DNA of 44,826 nt from Gammaproteobacteria bacterium. GTDB lineage: Bacteria > Pseudomonadota > Gammaproteobacteria > Pseudomonadales > Pseudohongiellaceae. A program made the translations under genes and the position numbers. The stretch is from the NCBI GenBank assembly GCA_029242705.1, contig JAQWTK010000018.1:1-44826 (forward strand), read 5' to 3'. A model generated the notes under the pieces. The model was not told the DNA's origin, did no database searches, and saw only the letters and a list, made by a program, of their open reading frames with translations. Shown in pieces: positions 7,620-16,700 of the stretch (positions are counted from its first letter, which is position 1; each line of letters starts with the position of its first letter).

Positions 7620-9218
7620 ATGGCCGCACCAATGAAAACACCCGGCGTTTATATCGTAGAGAAAAGCGCCTTTCCAAACTCAGTGGTCGAAGTCGCAACC
7701 GCTGTTCCAGCTTTTATCGGTTATACCGAGAGGGCAGATAACAAAGGCAAGTCATTGTTAAACAAGCCTATGAAGATATCTTCTATGGCAGAATTTCATA
7801 ACTATTTTGGTTATGGTTCAAAGCCTGTATTTGCTGTTCGAAAAGCAGAAGAGGGAGAAGAATCAGATTTTACTCAGCGAGTGGGTGATGGAGATGGCGC
7901 TGTTATAGAAGAATACGTTATCGAGCAAAAAGAGGGTAAGTATCTTCTTTATAACAGCATGAAGTTATTTTTCTCAAACGGTGGTGGCCCATGCTACATC
8001 GTTGCTGTTGATACCTTCGGAAAGGAAGACCAAAGCATCGATGCTGCAAAACTAACGGGTGGAATCGAAACTCTAATTAAAGAACAAGAGCCAACGATGG
8101 TTGTTATTCCCGATGTCTGTCGCCTCGATGAGAGAGCAGATGCTATCGCTGTCCAGCAGGCAAGTTTGATGCATTGCGGTGACAAGATGAAAAATAGAGT
8201 GGCGGTCCTAGATGTTTATGACGGCTACAAAGATCGCAGAGATCCGGATGGAGATCCAATTGAAAATTTCCGAAATGAACTAGGCACTGCCAATTTGGAT
8301 TTTGGAATGGCTTACTACCCATGGGTTAACACTTCCATTGTCCAAGGTAATGAAATTGATTATCGAAATTTTGAGGCTGACAGTGTGGATCTGTTGAAAA
8401 CAATTATTTCGAATGATCTCAATCTCGGAGATGCTGCTAGTCAGAATGACAAGCAAAAAGAAATGCAGGCTCAAGTTGATCAGCTTGGTAAGGTGAAGTT
8501 ACAAGACTGGGTAACAGGTGATGGAGATGAGGCCGAAGAACTATCGGAAGCTCCCATTAAGATACGATTGCTCCATTCAAGCCTCGTAGAAAATTCTTAT
8601 GCGTTTAAAGTAATAATGGATGAATCCAAAAATAAGCTGAACTTATTGCCACCGGCAGCAGCTATGGCTGGAATTTATACGAGAGTGGACAATGCTACGG
8701 GTGTATGGAAAGCGCCAGCGAATGTTAGCGTCAATGCTGTTGTCTCGCCCTCGGTAAGTATCTCTCACGATGAGCAACAAGACTTGAACGTAACCCCACA
8801 AGGTAAGTCTATTAATGCGATAAGGAGTTTCATTGGTGAAGGCACGTTGGTATGGGGCGCAAGAACTCTAGACGGCAATAGCCTAGACTGGCGATATATT
8901 CAGGTTCGTCGAACCATGATCATGTTGGAAGAATCCATAAAGCTTGCAGCAAAGGCCATGGTGTTCGAAAACAATGAGGCGAACACTTGGATCACCATGC
9001 GGAGCATGATTAGGAATTTCTTAACCGGTATTTGGAAGCGTGGCGGACTGGCAGGCACTAGTCCTGATGACGCATTCGCTGTGATGGTTGGGCTTGGTGA
9101 AACCATGACCCCAGAAGATATATTGGAAGGGGTTCTTAGAGTTACTGTCCTTGTGGCGTTAATTAGGCCGGCAGAATTTATTGAAATAACATTTCAGCAG
9201 CAAATGCAAAAGTCGTAA
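7620..9218 (+). CDS. Contractile tail sheath protein (Pvc2/3/4-like)
   Basis: 532 residues. The start MKTPGVYIVEKSAFPNSV, AVPAFIGYTERA, an N-terminal insertion domain, a Rossmann-like middle (PTMVVIPDV, RVAVLDVYDG) and the C-terminal block ARTLDGNSLDWRYIQVRRT through RPAEFIEITFQQQ are hallmarks of the phage tail sheath family. These subunits wrap the inner tube and contract to drive it through a membrane. Afp and PVC encode three sheath paralogues; only one is present here, so a homopolymeric sheath is implied. A strong ribosome binding site (AGGAGAGAG) precedes the ATG, fitting high expression. A 67-base gap separates it from the first tube gene. Confidence 0.97.
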   Translation: MAAPMKTPGVYIVEKSAFPNSVVEVATAVPAFIGYTERADNKGKSLLNKPMKISSMAEFHNYFGYGSKPVFAVRKAEEGEESDFTQRVGDGDGAVIEEYVIEQKEGKYLLYNSMKLFFSNGGGPCYIVAVDTFGKEDQSIDAAKLTGGIETLIKEQEPTMVVIPDVCRLDERADAIAVQQASLMHCGDKMKNRVAVLDVYDGYKDRRDPDGDPIENFRNELGTANLDFGMAYYPWVNTSIVQGNEIDYRNFEADSVDLLKTIISNDLNLGDAASQNDKQKEMQAQVDQLGKVKLQDWVTGDGDEAEELSEAPIKIRLLHSSLVENSYAFKVIMDESKNKLNLLPPAAAMAGIYTRVDNATGVWKAPANVSVNAVVSPSVSISHDEQQDLNVTPQGKSINAIRSFIGEGTLVWGARTLDGNSLDWRYIQVRRTMIMLEESIKLAAKAMVFENNEANTWITMRSMIRNFLTGIWKRGGLAGTSPDDAFAVMVGLGETMTPEDILEGVLRVTVLVALIRPAEFIEITFQQQMQKS

Positions 9219-9285
9219 CACGCTATTTGTTTTGTTACTGAATATAACTTTGACTATTAATTGATAAAAATTTTGGAGAAAGATT

Positions 9286-9744
9286 ATGGCCGATGACGGT
9301 TCAGCACAATCCACTAACGTATGGCCTCTTCCGAAGTTCTATTTCCAGGTGAAGTGGGACAGTGAAGAGATGTCATTCCAAGAAGTATCTGGTTTAGATA
9401 TTGAGGCCCAGCCAATTGAATATCGCCTTGGCGACAATCCTGAATTTTCGACAGTAAAAATGCCAGGCCTTAAGAAGTCAGGCAATGTCACTATGAAGAA
9501 GGGAGTTTATAAAGGAGATAATAAGTTCTGGGATTGGTTTACTGAAATAAAGATGAATACTGTAAAACGTGTGCCGGTAACCATAAGTCTTCTGGATGAG
9601 GCAGGAGCAGGCACGATGGTCTGGACTTTGCAGAACGCATGGCCAACGAAGATTACAGGGACTGATCTGAAATCTGATGGTAATGAAGTGGCCATTGAGA
9701 CCATTGAAATTGTTCATGAAGGACTAACCATAGCGAATGCGTAA
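9286..9744 (+). CDS. Inner tube protein 1 (Pvc1-like, gp19 family)
   Basis: 152 residues. PKFYFQVKWDSEEMSFQEVSG, then EYRLGDNPEFSTVKMPGL, VTMKKGVYKGDNKFWDWF, WTLQNAWPTKITGTDL and NEVAIETIEIVHEGL match the T4 gp19/Pvc1 tube family in order and length. Subunits form hexameric rings that stack into the inner tube inside the sheath. A good ribosome binding site (TTGGAGAAAG) precedes the ATG. A second, diverged copy follows immediately, as in Afp1/Afp5 where one paralogue builds most of the tube and the other makes the ring joining the baseplate. This longer-conserved copy is the likelier main subunit. Confidence 0.96.
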   Translation: MADDGSAQSTNVWPLPKFYFQVKWDSEEMSFQEVSGLDIEAQPIEYRLGDNPEFSTVKMPGLKKSGNVTMKKGVYKGDNKFWDWFTEIKMNTVKRVPVTISLLDEAGAGTMVWTLQNAWPTKITGTDLKSDGNEVAIETIEIVHEGLTIANA

Positions 9745-9775
9745 AGCGTTTCCGTTTTAAGGGACGTGAATAAAT

Positions 9776-9784
9776 GGCGGTGAT
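9776..9784 (+). promoter_or_regulatory. Ribosome binding site that fixes a GTG start for the second tube gene
   Basis: GGCGGTGAT differs in one base from the extended anti-16S consensus GGAGGTGAT, with its core ending 6 bases before the GTG at 9787. Two stops (TGA 9781, TAA 9784) directly precede that GTG in frame, so the gene cannot start earlier. The ATG at 9774 opens only an 8-codon ORF in another frame, ending at 9800. Confidence 0.55.
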
Positions 9785-9786
9785 AA

Positions 9787-10266
9787 GTGCTAGTAAATAA
9801 CCCATCAAATACGGAACACTTACTACCGTCATTTTATTTTCGCGTAGCTTTTTCAGGAGCATTGGGTTCGGCGTTACCTTCAGATAATTCATTTCTAGAG
9901 GTCTCGGGTATCTCAGCTGAAGTTAAAAATAAACCTTACAAGGAAGGTGGAGAAAATCGGTTTACTCACCAACTTCCAGAAGGCGTCGAGTATACCAATT
10001 TAATATTAAAACGAGGTATAGCATCGATGAGTTCGCCTCTTGTCCTTTGGTGTCGCCAGATAATCGAGGGCGGGTTTGTTATGCCTATTTTAACTCAGGA
10101 GCTTACGGTATCACTCATGGATTCTTCGGGGGCTCCGGCGAGATCTTGGTCTTTTGTTAATGCGCGCCCCGTAAAATGGGAAGTGGAAGGTTTTAATTCG
10201 ACAAAGAATGAAGTAGCGATAGAAAAAATTGAACTTGCCTATAACTATTTCGATAGGATTTTATAG
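9787..10266 (+). CDS. Inner tube protein 2 (Pvc5-like, gp19 family)
   Basis: 159 residues. LLPSFYFRVAFSG, NSFLEVSGISAEV, VEYTNLILKRGIA, WSFVNARPVKWEVEGF and NEVAIEKIELAYNYFDRI match the tube family but differ from the first copy, notably in the middle loop. In Afp and PVC such a paralogue forms the tube start next to the LysM and VgrG-like baseplate proteins, and this one lies just before those genes. The start is GTG at 9787, forced by two in-frame stops immediately before it and supported by a ribosome binding site at 9776-9784. A short overlapping 8-codon ORF starts at 9774. The next gene, DUF5908, begins 5 bases after the stop. Confidence 0.93.
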   Translation: MLVNNPSNTEHLLPSFYFRVAFSGALGSALPSDNSFLEVSGISAEVKNKPYKEGGENRFTHQLPEGVEYTNLILKRGIASMSSPLVLWCRQIIEGGFVMPILTQELTVSLMDSSGAPARSWSFVNARPVKWEVEGFNSTKNEVAIEKIELAYNYFDRIL

Positions 10267-10271
10267 TACCG

Positions 10272-10442
10272 ATGACAATTGAAGTTAAACAATTGGTAAT
10301 TAAGTCACGAGTGGCTGACGGCGAAGACGTTTTTGAAAAACACTCAACGTTGGACGTTGATCTTAAGTCTTTTAAAAAGGAGCTGTTGGCTGAATGTAAA
10401 CAAATTATCAGTGAATCTCTGCAAAGTGGGAGAGAACGCTAA
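10272..10442 (+). CDS. Pvc6-like small protein (DUF5908 family)
   Basis: 56 residues, missed by longer-ORF searches. The start MTIEVKQLVIKSRVADG, an acidic middle and a Lys/Glu-rich helix ending in GRER correspond to the DUF5908 family, which at eCIS loci sits between the second tube gene and the LysM gene (Afp6/Pvc6 position). Its role is not well defined; it is a minor particle or assembly component. The ATG is 5 bases after the tube gene's stop, and its TAA shares bases with the ATG of the LysM gene (TAATG), indicating translational coupling. Confidence 0.85.
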   Translation: MTIEVKQLVIKSRVADGEDVFEKHSTLDVDLKSFKKELLAECKQIISESLQSGRER

Positions 10443-11167
10443 TGCCACTTGCTACTGCCCTGCTTTCCGCAGCAAAAGAGCAACTAACAATTACTGCGTG
10501 CACAGTTAGTAGTAGCGGGAAAATTTCTAACGATTCTTCAAAGGTGTTTAAAGCTTTATTGAACCCTGAGAATTACCAGCGTAAATATGAGATCGTATAT
10601 TCCAAGTCCAATAAAAGTTTTGGAGAGGTAGGCTCTGATCAAAAATTTGAAGGGTATGCACCGGAAGTATATAACTTTAGTTTTACAGTCGACGGCACGG
10701 GTGTTGTTAGCGACCCGATGAGTGAGGCGATTGGCTTTGGTATGGGAGGCTCTAGTGTAACCAAGCAGCTCGACCAGCTTAATTCGGTAATCTATGACTA
10801 TAGTGGCTCTAAACACGAGCCTAACGTTGTCGAGCTATTGTGGGGCACTCTAATCGTTAATGGCCGATTAGAGGAGCAAAATGTTGAATACACATTATTT
10901 TCTCCAACCGGTGAACCTCTAAGAGCTAAAGTAACATTAAAATTCGGGGAATTTCTTAGCAAATCAGAAGAGAAGCTAAGGGCTAACCGGTCTTCGCCAG
11001 ATTTAACACACGCAATTGAAGTAAAGGCGGGAGATACACTCCCCTTATTATGCGAAACAGTTTATAACGACAGCGCTTATTATCTGGCCGTTGCTGAAGC
11101 TAATGATTTAGATCATTTTCGTAATATTCGACCAGGGCAAAAATTGTTTTTCCCACCGCTGGGCTAA
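10442..11167 (+). CDS. LysM baseplate protein (Pvc7-like)
   Basis: 241 residues. The N-terminal part holds FKALLNPENYQRKYEI and later EGYAPEVYNFSFTVDGTGVV and VVELLWGTLIVNGRL, EYTLFSPTGEPLRAKV, as in the CIS tube-baseplate adaptor family. The C-terminal LysM-like domain (about 190-241) reads VKAGDTLPLLCETVYND through NIRPGQKLFFPPLG. This protein links the tube to the VgrG-like spike, like gp53 in T4 and Afp7. Its ATG overlaps the previous stop, and the spike gene begins 3 bases after its own stop. Confidence 0.94.
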   Translation: MPLATALLSAAKEQLTITACTVSSSGKISNDSSKVFKALLNPENYQRKYEIVYSKSNKSFGEVGSDQKFEGYAPEVYNFSFTVDGTGVVSDPMSEAIGFGMGGSSVTKQLDQLNSVIYDYSGSKHEPNVVELLWGTLIVNGRLEEQNVEYTLFSPTGEPLRAKVTLKFGEFLSKSEEKLRANRSSPDLTHAIEVKAGDTLPLLCETVYNDSAYYLAVAEANDLDHFRNIRPGQKLFFPPLG

Positions 11168-11170
11168 GCT

Positions 11171-12961
11171 ATGGCAAATTCACCTGATAAAGATAGCGAT
11201 GGAGTTATAAAGCTTACCATTTTTAGTGAAGGTTCTAAGCTTGATGATGCAATAAAAATCGTTGATGTTATCGTACAGAAATCAGTTAACGCGGTACCCC
11301 TTGCTAGATTTACCGTACTTGATGGAGACATGCCTGAGAAAGATTTTCCAATCAGTGATACAGATGATTTGGCGCCAGGGAAAAAAATAAAAATAAATGC
11401 GGGCTATAAAGATAAAGAAGAAACTATTTTTGAAGGAATCGTAGTCAAGCATAATGTCAAAATCACTGGCGATAATTATTCGCGGCTGCATATAGAATGC
11501 CGCGATAACGCTGTAGCGATGACCATTGGAAGGAAAAACTCAAATTTCATAGAAGTGAAAGACAGTGAAGTAATCACTGATCTTATAGGCGGCTACAGCG
11601 ACCTCTCCGCTTCCGTAGAGGATACAGCAACCGAGCACAAAGAGTTGGTTCAATACTACTGTACTGACTGGGATTTTATGCTGTCGCGAGCTGAAGTCAG
11701 TGGTTTAATAGTTATAGTTGATGATAATGGGGTTAGTGTTGCTCCGCCAGAAGTCGATGGAGAATCTGTCCTGAAAGTTACCTACGGACAGGATCTAAAG
11801 GAATTTCATGCCGAGATAGATGCAAGACATCAATATAAAGAAGTCAAAGGTGCATGCTGGGACCCTGGGACGCAGGCTGTAGTAGAGCAAGTTGCATCAT
11901 CAGAATCGCTTAACGAGCAGGGTGACCTTGATTCTGCGACTCTATCTAAGGTAATCGGCCTCGATAGTTTTCGATTGCAAACACCTACCATGATGGAAAC
12001 CACCGCACTAAAAGACTGGGCAGAAAGCCAACAAATAAAGTCAGGGCTTTCAAGAATTACAGGTAGTATGAAGTTTCAAGGCTCAGCAAAAGTTAAACCC
12101 GGCACTTTAGTTGAGATTGAGGGTGTAGGAAGTCGGTTTAGCGGAAATGTTTTTGTTAGTCAAGTCGTGCACGAGATAGTTGAAGGGAACTGGATTTCTG
12201 AAGTGAAATTCGGTATGTCGGCCGATTGGTTTGCGGAAAAGAGAGACCTGTCTGCTCCAATCACTTCTGGTTTAGTCCCGGGAGTTCAAGGCTTGCAGAT
12301 CGGAATTGTCATGAAACTCGATGAGGATCCGGAAGGGCAAAATAAGATTCAGGTAAAAATACCTCTGTTACAGGCGGAGACTGAAGGTGTTTGGGCGAGG
12401 CTTGCTAGTTATTATGCATCAGAAGGGATAGGAGAATTTTTTATCCCTGAAATAGGTGATGAAGTTGTTCTTGGTTATTTGAATAATGACCCTGCGCACC
12501 CAATTATTTTGGGTAGTCTCTACAGTTCACAAAAACAACCCCCGTATCCGCTTACGGCAGATAACTTTATCAAAGCCATAGTCACTAAGAGTGAGCTAAA
12601 GGTTGAGTTTGATGATGAGAAAAAAGTTATAACGATTGTTACGCCTGGTGAAAACAAAATAGTTATCAGTGACGAAGACAAGTCAATCCTTATTACTGAT
12701 CAGTCAGCTAATAAAGTTGAGCTCAGTGATAGCGGGATAGTGATGGATAGTCCTAAAGATATAACCCTTAGTGCTCAAGGAAAGATATCGTTAGATGCAA
12801 TGGGCGAAATTTCCATCTCCTCTCAAGCGGATTTTAAAACCTCTGGATTAAATATAGAACACAATGCAAATGTTGGTTTGACGGCCAAAGGCGGGGCGTC
12901 GGCAGAAATTTCTGCGGGCGGTAACACTACTGTTAAGGGCGCCATGGTCATGATCAATTAA
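11171..12961 (+). CDS. VgrG-like spike protein (Pvc8-like)
   Basis: 596 residues. Residues about 1-350 are gp27-like (VPLARFTVLDGDMPEKDFPISD, LHIECRDNAVAMTIGRKN, YYCTDWDFMLSRAEVSGLI, GTLVEIEGVGSRFSGNVFVSQVVHEI). An OB fold follows (about 375-450: IGIVMKLDEDPEGQNKIQVKIP, GEFFIPEIGDEVVLGYLNNDP, PIILGSLY). The end (about 460-596) is a repetitive beta-helix with GKISLDAMGEISISSQADF. Three copies form the hub and puncturing needle. No extra effector domain follows the helix, so cargo is not fused here. The PAAR gene, encoding the tip, comes 44 bases later. Confidence 0.96.
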   Translation: MANSPDKDSDGVIKLTIFSEGSKLDDAIKIVDVIVQKSVNAVPLARFTVLDGDMPEKDFPISDTDDLAPGKKIKINAGYKDKEETIFEGIVVKHNVKITGDNYSRLHIECRDNAVAMTIGRKNSNFIEVKDSEVITDLIGGYSDLSASVEDTATEHKELVQYYCTDWDFMLSRAEVSGLIVIVDDNGVSVAPPEVDGESVLKVTYGQDLKEFHAEIDARHQYKEVKGACWDPGTQAVVEQVASSESLNEQGDLDSATLSKVIGLDSFRLQTPTMMETTALKDWAESQQIKSGLSRITGSMKFQGSAKVKPGTLVEIEGVGSRFSGNVFVSQVVHEIVEGNWISEVKFGMSADWFAEKRDLSAPITSGLVPGVQGLQIGIVMKLDEDPEGQNKIQVKIPLLQAETEGVWARLASYYASEGIGEFFIPEIGDEVVLGYLNNDPAHPIILGSLYSSQKQPPYPLTADNFIKAIVTKSELKVEFDDEKKVITIVTPGENKIVISDEDKSILITDQSANKVELSDSGIVMDSPKDITLSAQGKISLDAMGEISISSQADFKTSGLNIEHNANVGLTAKGGASAEISAGGNTTVKGAMVMIN

Positions 12962-13005
12962 TTATCATTTTAGCGAATGACTTAAGAAAAATAGAAGGAG
13001 ATTTT

Positions 13006-13296
13006 ATGCCACCAGCTGCGCGATTGTACGATATGCATACTTGCCAAAAAAGCACGGGTCCTGTGCCCCATGTGGGTGGTCCGGTATTAGGACCAGGTGT
13101 TCCAACAGTCATGATAGGAGGTATGCCAGCAGCTATTGTTGGAGATAATTGCATCTGTGTTGGCCCGCCGGACTCAATAAAAGAAGGTTCGGAAACCGTG
13201 ATGATTGGCGGCGAACCTGCTGCTCGCATGGGCGATAAAACTGCCCATGATGGGACGATTATACTTGGTTGTTTTACAGTGGATATCGGTGGGTAA
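13006..13296 (+). CDS. PAAR-domain spike tip (Pvc10-like)
   Basis: 96 residues. PPAARLYDMHTCQKSTGPVPHVGGPVLGPG, MIGGMPAAIVGDNCICVGPPD and MIGGEPAARMGDKTAHDG form a classic single PAAR cone, with His and Cys residues (H11, C13, H25 region and C-I-C) available for metal binding at the tip. It caps the VgrG-like trimer and sharpens the needle. No N- or C-terminal toxin extension is present. A clear ribosome binding site (AAGGAG) lies before the ATG, and the gp25-like gene begins 12 bases after the stop. Confidence 0.96.
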   Translation: MPPAARLYDMHTCQKSTGPVPHVGGPVLGPGVPTVMIGGMPAAIVGDNCICVGPPDSIKEGSETVMIGGEPAARMGDKTAHDGTIILGCFTVDIGG

Positions 13297-13308
13297 GGGT
13301 GCGATACC

Positions 13309-13737
13309 ATGGCTAACGATCAAAGTAAGGCGTTCTTAGGTCGGGGTTGGAGTTTTCCGCCACAATTCGAACGAAGCGACGAAGTCCTACAATTACAAAT
13401 GGTTTCCTTGGAAGAAGATATACGGGAAAGCCTTGCTATTTTACTTGCAACGCTTCCTGGCGAAAGGGTAATGCAACCTAGTTTTGGGTGCGGGCTCAAT
13501 GCATTGGTCTTTGACAACGTTAGTCAAAGTTCGATTACAAAAATTACGGATTTGGTAGAGAGGGCGATTTTATTTTTCGAAACGCGTATCACCTTAGAAA
13601 ACCTTGAGGTGTTGGTTGATGACGAGAGTAAAGGACTAATACAAATCCATCTTGATTACACGATTAGGACAATTAATACGCGAAGTAATTTTGTTTACCC
13701 ATTCTATTTTCAAGAAGGAACAGATATCAGTATCTAG
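13309..13737 (+). CDS. gp25-like baseplate wedge protein (Pvc9-like)
   Basis: 142 residues. FLGRGWSFPPQFE, EDIRESLAILLATLPGERVMQPSFGCGLNALVF, and a C-terminal strand region with YTIRTINTRSNFVYPFYFQEG match the gp25/lysozyme-like baseplate family. Despite the historical name these proteins are structural, joining the baseplate wedge to the sheath. The gene order PAAR then gp25 is the reverse of Afp9-Afp10. There are 35 bases before the next gene. Confidence 0.95.
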   Translation: MANDQSKAFLGRGWSFPPQFERSDEVLQLQMVSLEEDIRESLAILLATLPGERVMQPSFGCGLNALVFDNVSQSSITKITDLVERAILFFETRITLENLEVLVDDESKGLIQIHLDYTIRTINTRSNFVYPFYFQEGTDISI

Positions 13738-13772
13738 GTTTTTTTGGGTGAATTAGAAGAAATGAAATTTAT

Positions 13773-16700
13773 ATGAGTGAGTTAAATAAAGCTGTTAACA
13801 CAGATGGTATCGATCGAAAAGATCGATTATTACCTGCGCTTCAAGAGGGATACTTCAATGTAGACGAAATGTCATTTGAAGATCTTGTTGAAATTAGTGT
13901 TGATTTTGCATCACATCTTACTTATTACAATAAAAATTTAAAGGCAGTAGGAAATTGGAGTTCATTCCTTGCATCAAATGAAATCGTAATTATGGCGCTT
14001 ATAATTAACAAGGATTTTGAAAAACTTGGCAATGAATTCCGTAATCATTTAAAAAATTCTGAAGCTCTATCACTAAAAACGATATTTAAGTTGATCGTCG
14101 AAGTTAATGCATGGCTAGAAGACCTAAGGCGATCAAACTCAGTTCCAGCTCAAGAGTTGGCTGCTGCATTTGAGAGAATAATCTTAAACGGTCTTTTAGA
14201 GAACTTACATAATTTAGGAATGATTACTACCTCTTCGCATGAGGCGAGGGAAGAGTATCCTTTTATTGATTTTCGTAAACTAGATAAAGTTTGGGGGATT
14301 TTGATAGAGGATGAAACTGCAATTTTTCCCAAATCAACGATAAATTTATCAGATGAAACGTTAAATCGTCAATCGATTGTTATGAATGCAGGATTTGGGT
14401 TTTTAAATGCAATTGAGCACCTTAAAACTTTTTGCAAGGAATTGTTGCCCTACTCATTAAAAACACAAAATCATGATCCGGCCGTCGGCTTATACATTTC
14501 ATTTATAAGCCTTTATAAGCATGCACAAGATAATATTAATGGTTTCACGCAGCGACATCTAGATTTCTATTATCGCGATATATTAAAAACCCAATACCAG
14601 CATAAAAATCCTGAAAGTGTAATTTTAAATTTCGAAATATCTTCTCAAGCAAAGCCTCTAACAATAGGAAAAGGCGCCAAATTTACATGTATGAAAGATG
14701 AAGAATCTAAGGATGTCATTTTTGAAGCTCCTGGTTGTATAAAAGTAACTGATGCAAAGATAGAAGAGATTCATACTTTACGATATCAAAGAGAGGACAT
14801 GATTACTCCAGCTTGTGATATGAATTTTATTACGAGAATCTATAAGCAGAGTATTTCAGGGTTGTCCGAAGAAGCCACGGACCTTGAGCAGGAGGGCTTG
14901 CCTATTTTTGGGCATGGAGGTCAGGCAAAGAAGCAAAGCCCCAATAACGAGATTGAAACTGGTCTTGCTATAGCGTCAAAAGACTTATTTCTAGAAGAAG
15001 GCGAGCGTAGGATTGAAATTGATCTTTTATTAAGTAGGTTAATAAGGCCTATTTCGTACCACATTCAAAATTTGGGCACTGCTACGAGTTCGACAGAATT
15101 TAAAGAAATACTGTGTGAGCTAATGATCAGCTGGCTTAATGAGGGAGAAAGATATAATTGGAACGACGAATTATTTTCCGATGATTTTAAGGAACTAGAA
15201 GAAGTAGCTTTGGGGTTAGATTTACAATCGCTTTCCATAACGGAGGAGGATATCGATGATGATAATAAGTTACGGTTATCGTCGTGCAAATCTATGTTGA
15301 CTCAGGTTACAGAATTTTTGAGCACTACGAGTATACCGAATTCAAGTTCCTTGCCTTTTTATAGTTATATATTGATTGCAGATTCTGGCAAGAAATTTCG
15401 GAAAAGGCTTGGTTTATTTATGATTCATACGCTCATTGAAAAAGGTTCTGTTTCCGAGATTTTTAATGGTGACCTTGACAATAAAGCAATTCAGCTAGGG
15501 GTTGAGAATTCACTAGAAACCGTAAAGCGAGAATTAAAATTAGGGCGAGATAATCTATTCAAGAATTATTTTGGAAATGCTTTTAACGTAGGCTTAAGTA
15601 CTGAAGATGGTTGGTTTTCGCTAGACAGATTCGATATTACTGAGCGAAGCGATAACCGATTAGGCCTTAGAGTCGCTCTCATTGTATCTTCAGACGCTCC
15701 AGCTATCATTGGTTGTCTTCCCGATATTCATGGGGAGGGGTGGGAAACAAAGCTGCCATTATTAAAGCTGAGAATTAACCGTCAGGCTTCAACAAACCCG
15801 TACTCTTTATTAGAGAATTTCTCTATTGAAAATCTCGAATTAACTGTTGGTGTAAGTGGACTAAGAAATATTCGAGCATACAATAATATTAGTCAGCTAG
15901 ATCCTTCAAAGCCATTTTATCCTTTTGGCCCGACACCAACTACAAATGCGTATCTTGCAATAACCTCGCCTGAATTAGTTAAGAAGAATGTTAAGAAGCT
16001 ATGGATTAATCTTAATTGGGGAGAGCTTCCCAATGATGAAGAAGGGTTTAGCGGTCATTATAAAGGTTATGTTTCCGAATTCAAAAATAATAGTTTTACA
16101 GCGAAGTTAAATGTGTTGAGTAATGGCTCCTGGCAACCTCAGTCAATGAGGCATTCGCAAACTGCGCCGCTTTTTAATTATCAAGGTAAGAAGCTGAGCG
16201 AGAATCAATTGATTGAAGTGCAGGCTGTGGACTTGCTAAAACCAATGGGCATAGATGTGGCAGAGAATGAGCTTGATCTTGGATTAAAAACACGAAATGG
16301 GTTTATTAAATTAACCTTGGATAGTCCAGAAGGTGCGTTTGGGCACCAAGAATATCCTCTTCGTTTGACTGAGATAATTGAGGCTAATTCTAAATTCTTT
16401 GTTAGGAAGAAACAGGCTCTACCCAAGTCCCCATACACGCCTTTATTGAACCAAATTTCTTTTGATTATATTGCTTCTAGCGAAGTGAGTATGCAACCGA
16501 AAAATAATAATGAGCCCTCAGAGACTTCAGATAAGCTTTATAGGCTGCATGAATTTGGGGCAGAAGAACTTACCCCAAATTCTACGGGGAAGCCAATTAA
16601 TCTCTTCCGCCCGGTTGATTTTGACGGCCATTTATTCTTAGGAATATCTGCATCCGAATTGAAAGATCTTCTTACCCTCTCTTTTTCGCTATCAGATGAT

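Noticed and set aside
7620..13737. Type VI secretion system
   Set aside because: There are no TssJLM, TssBC-pair or ClpV genes; single sheath, DUF4255, DUF5908, LysM and Pvc15-type ATPase define an eCIS instead.
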